In this document: positions 5,982 through 9,866 of the stretch, piece after piece
Layout: every line of letters begins with the position of its first letter
Position numbering within the stretch: position 1 is the first letter of the stretch
Source of the DNA: Acidobacteriota bacterium
Lineage (GTDB): Bacteria; Actinomycetota; Acidimicrobiia; Acidimicrobiales; UBA8190
Direction: 5' to 3'
Length of the DNA: 9,866 nucleotides
Assembly (NCBI GenBank): GCA_028872975.1
Contig: JAGWNV010000073.1
Location: 1-9,866, forward strand
Made by a program: the position numbers and the translations under genes
The notes under the pieces: generated by a model
Databases searched by the model: none
What the model was told of the DNA's origin: nothing
What the model saw: only the letters and a program-made list of their open reading frames with translations

Positions 5982-6995
5982 ATGACTGCCATGTCCGTCG
6001 CCGAGCCCGCTGCGGCGACCGCCGGCAGCGATGGCGCAGCCGGCGCGGCCAGGGGGATCATCCACACCGAGGAGCTCACCAAGGTCTACCCCGGGATGGA
6101 CGTACCCGCCGTCGACAAGCTCGACCTCGACGTGGCCGCCGGGGAGATCTTCGGCCTCCTCGGGCCGAACGGGGCCGGGAAGACCACGACGGCCGGCATG
6201 CTCACCACGAGGGTCGTCCCCACCTCGGGCCGGGCCTTCGTGGGCGGCGTCGACGTCGCCGCCCATCCCGCCCTCGCCAAGCAGCTGAGCGGGATCGTCT
6301 CCCAGGAGAACACTCTCGACCGCCAGCTCACGGTGTGGGAGAACCTCTACTTCCACGGCCGCCTCTTCGGCATGGGGGCGGCCCGGTCCCGGCGGACGAC
6401 CGACGAGCTCCTCCAGCAGTTCCAGCTCGACCGGTGGGCGAAGGCGACGGTCTACGCCCTCTCGGGGGGCATGGCCCAGCGGCTCATGGTGGCCCGGGCC
6501 ATCTTCCACCGGCCCGCCGTGCTCTTCCTCGACGAGCCGACGGCCGGCCTCGACCCCCAGAGCCGGCTCGCCCTCTGGCAGATCCTGGGCGAGCTCAACC
6601 GGGAGGGTCAGACGATCCTCCTCACCACCCACTACATGGAGGAGGCGGACCGGCTCTGCAACCGGGTGGCGATCATGGACCACGGCCGGATCCTCGCCCT
6701 CGACACCCCCGCCGGCCTCAAGCGGAGCATCGGGGCCGACACCATCGTGACCGTCCGGGCCGCCGGGGACCCCGAGGGGCTGGCCGGGGTCCTCAGGGAG
6801 GAGGTGGAGGGGGTGGCCCGGTCCCGGGTGGCCGACGGCGCCGTCCGCCTCGACGTCGCCGGCACCGACCGCATCGTGCCCAGGGTGGTCGCCGCCGCCG
6901 AGGGCCGGGGATACGACATCGTCGACCTCTCCATCTCCGAGCCGAGCCTCGAGACGGTCTTCATCACCCTCACCGGACGGGAGCTCCGCGACTGA
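5982..6995 (+). CDS. DrrA-type ABC transporter ATP-binding protein
   Basis: A 337-residue cytoplasmic ATPase that would power the ABC-2 permease encoded next. An Ala-rich start (1-25) leads into the nucleotide-binding domain: Walker A GPNGAGKTT (61-69), Q-loop Gln108, signature LSGGMAQRL (160-168), Walker B VLFLDEPTAGLDP (180-192) with catalytic Glu185, and H-loop His217. The C-terminal part (about 250-337), ending 'EPSLETVFITLTGRELRD', is typical of the DrrA/CcmA drug- and lipid-exporter subfamily. The start is ATG at 5982, eleven bases after GGGAGG; the ATG at 5991 is too far from it. The reading frame stays open far upstream, but that stretch runs antisense through marR and is not coding. 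Its TGA overlaps the permease ATG (TGATG). Relatives export anthracyclines, other antibiotics and, in mycobacteria, phthiocerol lipids; the substrate here is unknown. Confidence 0.95.
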   Translation: MTAMSVAEPAAATAGSDGAAGAARGIIHTEELTKVYPGMDVPAVDKLDLDVAAGEIFGLLGPNGAGKTTTAGMLTTRVVPTSGRAFVGGVDVAAHPALAKQLSGIVSQENTLDRQLTVWENLYFHGRLFGMGAARSRRTTDELLQQFQLDRWAKATVYALSGGMAQRLMVARAIFHRPAVLFLDEPTAGLDPQSRLALWQILGELNREGQTILLTTHYMEEADRLCNRVAIMDHGRILALDTPAGLKRSIGADTIVTVRAAGDPEGLAGVLREEVEGVARSRVADGAVRLDVAGTDRIVPRVVAAAEGRGYDIVDLSISEPSLETVFITLTGRELRD

Positions 6996-7882
6996 TGGCC
7001 GTCGCCGATACCGTCGCCGAGCCGGGGGAGGGAGACCGGCACATCGGACTGGTGCTCCGTCCCGTCGTCACGGCGAGCTACGTGGCCCTCGGGGCGCTCC
7101 TCCTCCGGGACCTGGTCGTGCTCTGGAAGGACAAGTGGATCTTCGTCCTCCGGACCCTCATCCAACCCTTCCTCCTCTGCTTCGTCTTCCTCTACGTCTT
7201 CCCGAAGATCGGCCAGGGCATCGGCGGCCGGGGTCCGGGTGCCGAGTCGGCCTTCGCCACCTTCCTCGTCCCCGGGGTCGTCGGCATCTCGATCATGTTC
7301 CAGGGCGTCCAGGCCATCGCCCTCAACATGGCCACGGAGTTCGGGTTCACCCGGGAGATCGAGGACCGGGTCCAGGCCCCCTGTCCGGTCTGGCTGGTGG
7401 CGATGGCCAAGGTCCTCTCCGGCGCCGCCCAGGGGCTGCTCTCCGCCGTCCTCGTCCTCCCCATCGCCGCCGTGGTCCACGCCCGGGGCGTCCACGCTCA
7501 GCTGTCGTTCCACTGGGCCGTCGTCCTCACCCTGCTGCCCCTCGCCTGTGTGGCGATGGCGGGGCTCGGCCTCGTGCTCGGGACGAGCTTCGAGCCCCGG
7601 AACATCGGGCTCATGTTCGGCTTCATCATCCTCCCCATCACCTTCCTGGGCGGGACCTACTACGGCTGGACCCGCCTGGCCCCGGTGACCGTCGGGAGCT
7701 TCCACTGGCTGCAGACCCTCGTCCTCTTCAACCCCCTCATCTACGTCAACGAGGGGATGCGGGCCGCCTTCACGAACGCGCCCCACCTCCACCTCTACGT
7801 CATCTATCCGGTGATGGCCGGCTTCGCCCTGCTCTTCCTCTCCGTGGGCCTGCGGAATTTCCGCCGCCGAGTCCTCGCCTGA
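6995..7882 (+). CDS. ABC-2 type transporter permease (DrrB-like)
   Basis: A 295-residue membrane protein with about six hydrophobic segments, roughly at 50-70, 90-112, 135-162, 174-197, 204-222 and 266-286, the layout of ABC-2 permeases. 'FTREIEDRVQAPCPVWLVAMAKVLSG' (118-143) is the conserved cytoplasmic motif that precedes the central helices in DrrB/ODV-type exporters and contacts the ATPase. 'PITFLGGTYY' (214-223) and 'FNPLIYVNEGMR' (245-256) are further family landmarks. Such a permease usually works as a dimer with two DrrA subunits. The ATG at 6995 shares one base with the preceding stop, so synthesis is coupled to the ATPase, giving the matched amounts a complex needs. The next gene starts five bases downstream. 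There is only one permease gene, unlike mycobacterial drrABC which has two, so it probably acts as a homodimer. Confidence 0.93.
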   Translation: MAVADTVAEPGEGDRHIGLVLRPVVTASYVALGALLLRDLVVLWKDKWIFVLRTLIQPFLLCFVFLYVFPKIGQGIGGRGPGAESAFATFLVPGVVGISIMFQGVQAIALNMATEFGFTREIEDRVQAPCPVWLVAMAKVLSGAAQGLLSAVLVLPIAAVVHARGVHAQLSFHWAVVLTLLPLACVAMAGLGLVLGTSFEPRNIGLMFGFIILPITFLGGTYYGWTRLAPVTVGSFHWLQTLVLFNPLIYVNEGMRAAFTNAPHLHLYVIYPVMAGFALLFLSVGLRNFRRRVLA

Positions 7883-7887
7883 GCGCC

Positions 7888-9558
7888 GTGACCACGCCGG
7901 CGACGGTCGCCGAGCTGCTCCTCGAGCGAGCCGGGGACACCACCACCGGCCTGCGCTTCGAGGATGCCTCCTGGACGTGGGCGGAGGTCGTGGCCGAGTC
8001 CCGACGGCGGGCCCGACTGCTGGCCGAACTCGCCGAGGCCGGGACCGGACCCTTCCACGTGGGCGTCCTCCTCGAGAACGTCCCCGAGTACCTCTTCCTC
8101 CTGGGGGGCGCTGCGCTCGCCGGTGCCACGATCGTCGGCATCAACCCGACCCGCCGTGGCGGGGAACTCGAGGCCGACATCCGCCACACCGACTGCCGGG
8201 TCGTCATCACCGACACCGGCCAGGTCCGGCTCCTGGACGGGCTCGACACCGGTGCCCCGACCGTCCTCGTCGACACCGATGACTACCGGGCCCGCCTCGG
8301 GATGCCGGCGCCGGCGGAACGCGGGACAGGGGGCGAGTCCCTCCCAGGGCCCGAGGCGCTCTACCTCCTCCTCTTCACCTCGGGGTCCACCGGAGCCCCC
8401 AAGGCGGTCAAGGTGAGCCAGGGCCGGCTGGCCGAGGCGGGACTGACGATGGCCAAGGGGTCGGGGTTCGGCCCCGGTGACGTCCTCTACTGCGCCATGC
8501 CCCTCTTCCACGGGAACGCCCTCAACACCGCCCTGGTGCCGGCCTTCGCCTCCGGTGCCACCTTCGTGCTCCGCCGCCGGTTCTCCGCCTCGGGGTTCCT
8601 GGCCGACGTCCGCCGCTACGGGGTCACCTACTTCAACTATGTGGGCCGGGCCCTCACCTACATCCTGGCCACGCCCCCCCGGCCCGACGACGCCGAGAAC
8701 ACCCTCAAGTTCGCCTTCGGCACCGACGCCTCGCCCGAGGACAGCCGGGCCTTCCGGAGGCGGTTCGCCTGCCCGGTCGTCGAGGGCTACGGGTCGAGCG
8801 AAGGGGCCATCGCCATGTCGCCGGCGCCCGGGATGCCGAAGGGGGCGATCGGGCTCCCCCCACCCGGCACCGACGTCGTCGTCGTCGACGAGGCAGGGGT
8901 GGAGCGCCCCCGGGCCCGGTTCGACGAGGAGGGCCGTCTCCTCAACCCGGCCGAGGCCATCGGGGAGATCGTGAGCCGGGACGGCGCCGGGCGGTTCGAG
9001 GGCTACTACGCCAACCCGGAGGCCGAGGCCGAGCGGACCAGGCAGGGCTGGTACTGGTCCGGGGACCTCGCCTACCGGGACGAGGCGGGCTACTTCTACT
9101 TCGCCGGCCGGACCAGCGACTGGCTCCGGGTCGACGGGGAGAACTTCGGTGCCGCCCCGGTCGAGCGGGTCCTCGAGCGGTTCCCGCCCGTCCGGGTGGC
9201 CGTCGTCTACGGGGTCCCCGACCCGAGGACCGGCGACCAGGTCATGGCCGCCCTCGAGGTGGAGGAGCCGGGCGACTTCGACCCCGAGGCCTTCGCCCGG
9301 TTCCTCGCCGGCCAGCCCGACATGGGCACCAAGTGGCCCCCCCGGCTGGTCCGCCTGGTGGCCGAGGTGCCGGTCACGGGGACGGGGAAGGTGGACAAGC
9401 GCCCCCTCCGGGCCGACCGCTGGCAGACGGCCGACCCCGTCTGGTGGTGGCCCCCGGAGGACCGCCGCCCCCGGTACCGGCGCCTCGAGCCCGCCGACGC
9501 CGAGCGCCTGGACCGGGAGCTCGAGGCGCACGGGCGGAGCGCCTACCTGGCCACCTGA
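7888..9558 (+). CDS. fadD17: FadD17-like acyl-CoA synthetase (FATP/very-long-chain type)
   Basis: A 556-residue ANL-family enzyme that should form acyl-CoA from a fatty acid, ATP and CoA. Motifs in order: FTSGSTGAPKAV (163-174), EGYGSSEG (299-306), SGDLAYRD (391-398), GRTSDWLRVDGENF (407-420) and TGTGKVDKR (497-505) with catalytic Lys501. The PKA in place of PKG, and RVDGEN in the hinge region, mark the FATP/FadD6/FadD17 branch rather than ordinary FadD. 'RRYGVTYFNYVGRALTYILATP' style wording around 242-263 closely resembles what I recall of mycobacterial FadD17. The C-terminus runs about 40 residues past the point where that protein ends, with a Trp-Trp-Trp-Pro patch (519-522) and a basic, then acidic, tail. 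The start is GTG at 7888, five bases after the permease stop, with no clear ribosome binding site, so it depends on coupling. Orthology to FadD17 rests on memory and needs a tree. Confidence 0.88.
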   Translation: MTTPATVAELLLERAGDTTTGLRFEDASWTWAEVVAESRRRARLLAELAEAGTGPFHVGVLLENVPEYLFLLGGAALAGATIVGINPTRRGGELEADIRHTDCRVVITDTGQVRLLDGLDTGAPTVLVDTDDYRARLGMPAPAERGTGGESLPGPEALYLLLFTSGSTGAPKAVKVSQGRLAEAGLTMAKGSGFGPGDVLYCAMPLFHGNALNTALVPAFASGATFVLRRRFSASGFLADVRRYGVTYFNYVGRALTYILATPPRPDDAENTLKFAFGTDASPEDSRAFRRRFACPVVEGYGSSEGAIAMSPAPGMPKGAIGLPPPGTDVVVVDEAGVERPRARFDEEGRLLNPAEAIGEIVSRDGAGRFEGYYANPEAEAERTRQGWYWSGDLAYRDEAGYFYFAGRTSDWLRVDGENFGAAPVERVLERFPPVRVAVVYGVPDPRTGDQVMAALEVEEPGDFDPEAFARFLAGQPDMGTKWPPRLVRLVAEVPVTGTGKVDKRPLRADRWQTADPVWWWPPEDRRPRYRRLEPADAERLDRELEAHGRSAYLAT

Positions 9559-9616
9559 ACCGGCCCTTCCCGAGCAGTCCTCCGGGGCCCCGCCGGGACG
9601 TCTCGGAAATCCACTA

Positions 9617-9673
9617 CGCCCGCGCAAGGGCGGACGCCACCGAGCGTTGTCCTTGGTACCCAAGGTGGTGGCG
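9617..9673 (+). repeat. Two adjacent small hairpins
   Basis: The first is CGCCC (9617-9621) paired with GGGCG (9628-9632) around a GCGCAA loop. The second is compound: CGCCACC (9635-9641) pairs with GGTGGCG (9667-9673), enclosing CCTTGG (9651-9656) paired with CCAAGG (9660-9665) around the loop TAC, with a nine-base bulge (9642-9650) on the 5' side. No protein-coding signal accompanies them. They could be parts of a structured transcript or chance repeats in GC-rich DNA. Confidence 0.45.
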
Positions 9674-9684
9674 GCATGCCGGCA

Positions 9685-9734
9685 CCTCGGCATCGGGCCC
9701 GGTCAACCCCCTGCGGCCGGGCCCGTTGCCGAGG
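9685..9734 (+). repeat. Long hairpin, 17 bp stem with one T-T mismatch
   Basis: CCTCGGCA (9685-9692) pairs with TGCCGAGG (9727-9734); after a single T/T mismatch (9693/9726), CGGGCCCGG (9694-9702) pairs with CCGGGCCCG (9717-9725). The loop is 14 bases. The stem is too long to dismiss as chance easily. It could act as a terminator without U-tract, a transcript stabiliser, or part of an RNA element. Function is inferred only from its place 126 bases after the last stop codon. Confidence 0.6.
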
Positions 9735-9746
9735 CCCACCCCCCCA

Positions 9747-9775
9747 AGGGATCCCCAGTCTCCCTGGGGATCCCT
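9747..9775 (+). terminator. 12 bp perfect hairpin, possible terminator
   Basis: AGGGATCCCCAG (9747-9758) and CTGGGGATCCCT (9764-9775) are exact inverted repeats around the five-base loop TCTCC, the compact stem-loop geometry of an intrinsic terminator. It is followed by CGCGCCCC rather than a T-run on the plus strand, and on the minus strand it is followed by TTGGGGGGG, so it lacks the U-tract either way. It could end the exporter-ligase operon. Confidence 0.5.
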
Positions 9776-9839
9776 CGCGCCCCCGGACGGCGGCCAGTCC
9801 CCGGCCGGCGCGCCCTGTCCTCCCCCTGTCCGACTGGCC

Positions 9840-9866
9840 TATCGTCGAACGTCGAATCGACGGAGG
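9840..9866 (+). promoter_or_regulatory. Candidate -10 box, palindrome and ribosome binding site of a gene beyond the right edge
   Basis: TATCGT at 9840-9845 fits the actinobacterial -10 pattern. CGTCGAA is then repeated in tandem (9843-9849 and 9850-9856), and the second copy forms the palindrome CGTCGA-A-TCGACG (9850-9862). GGAGG (9862-9866) closes the window and looks like a Shine-Dalgarno, which implies a plus-strand start codon within about ten bases outside. A -35 box is not clear. The palindrome sits where a repressor could block transcription. Confidence 0.45.

Larger units (their letters stand above)
9559..9866. other. Gene-free 3' region rich in inverted repeats
   Basis: No credible gene is seen in these 308 bases on either strand. 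The stretch differs from the coding region by its density of inverted repeats and C-runs. It follows the last gene of the plus-strand operon and ends in a ribosome-binding-like GGAGG, so it likely combines the operon's 3' end with the promoter and leader of a gene outside the window. The individual hairpins are listed separately. Confidence 0.7.

Noticed and set aside
9651..9680. Possible T-box: TGGTACC followed by GGTGGTGGCGG
   Set aside because: The T-box core (GGTGGTACCGCG) is not present; TGGTACC here is part of the CCTTGG-TAC-CCAAGG hairpin, and no specifier loop was seen.
7804..9693. Minus-strand open frame of 629 codons antisense to the FadD17-like gene
   Set aside because: Gly/Pro/Val/Glu-rich composition without recognisable domains; the sense strand has an intact enzyme.
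9836..9866. tRNA-like T-arm around GTCGAATCGAC
   Set aside because: No seven-base loop, no acceptor stem and no other arms; it is better read as a short palindrome.

Overview
The window looks like chromosomal DNA from a high-GC actinobacterium. Codon third positions are almost all G or C, GTG starts are common, neighbouring genes overlap by a base or sit a few bases apart, and there is a DUF222/13E12-type gene of a kind typical of actinomycetes. The gene set would suit Acidimicrobiia or a mycobacterium-like lineage, but I cannot fix the genus. No rRNA, tRNA, CRISPR array, insertion sequence or phage gene was seen.

The layout is two divergent gene blocks that read away from an 81-base control region (5901-5981). 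The left block runs on the minus strand: a MarR-family repressor (5900-5397), a full-size ABCB-type exporter that overlaps it by one base, a TrhA/hemolysin III seven-helix membrane protein, a SnoaL-like (NTF2-fold) protein, a class I acyl-CoA/AMP ligase, and a DUF222 gene that runs off the left edge (600-1). A 75-base gap with its own possible promoter separates TrhA from the SnoaL-like gene, so the left block may be two transcription units. The right block runs on the plus strand: a DrrA-type ATPase (5982-6995), an ABC-2 permease overlapping it by one base, and a FadD17-like acyl-CoA synthetase five bases further on (7888-9558).

The most coherent reading is inference. A MarR regulator probably senses a hydrophobic or toxic ligand and controls two structurally unrelated export systems from one divergent control region that holds two short palindromes 21 bp apart. 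The right-hand exporter is welded to an acyl-CoA synthetase, and a second ligase lies in the left block, so lipid or acyl-chain handling is a plausible shared theme. Nothing here shows the substrate.

The last 308 bases carry no gene but are rich in inverted repeats: four consecutive hairpins, one with a 17-bp stem holding one mismatch and one with a 12-bp perfect stem, then a TATCGT box, a tandem heptamer with a palindrome, and a GGAGG at the very edge that probably serves a gene just outside the window. I see solid gene families in an interesting arrangement, but no clear evidence of an entirely new system.
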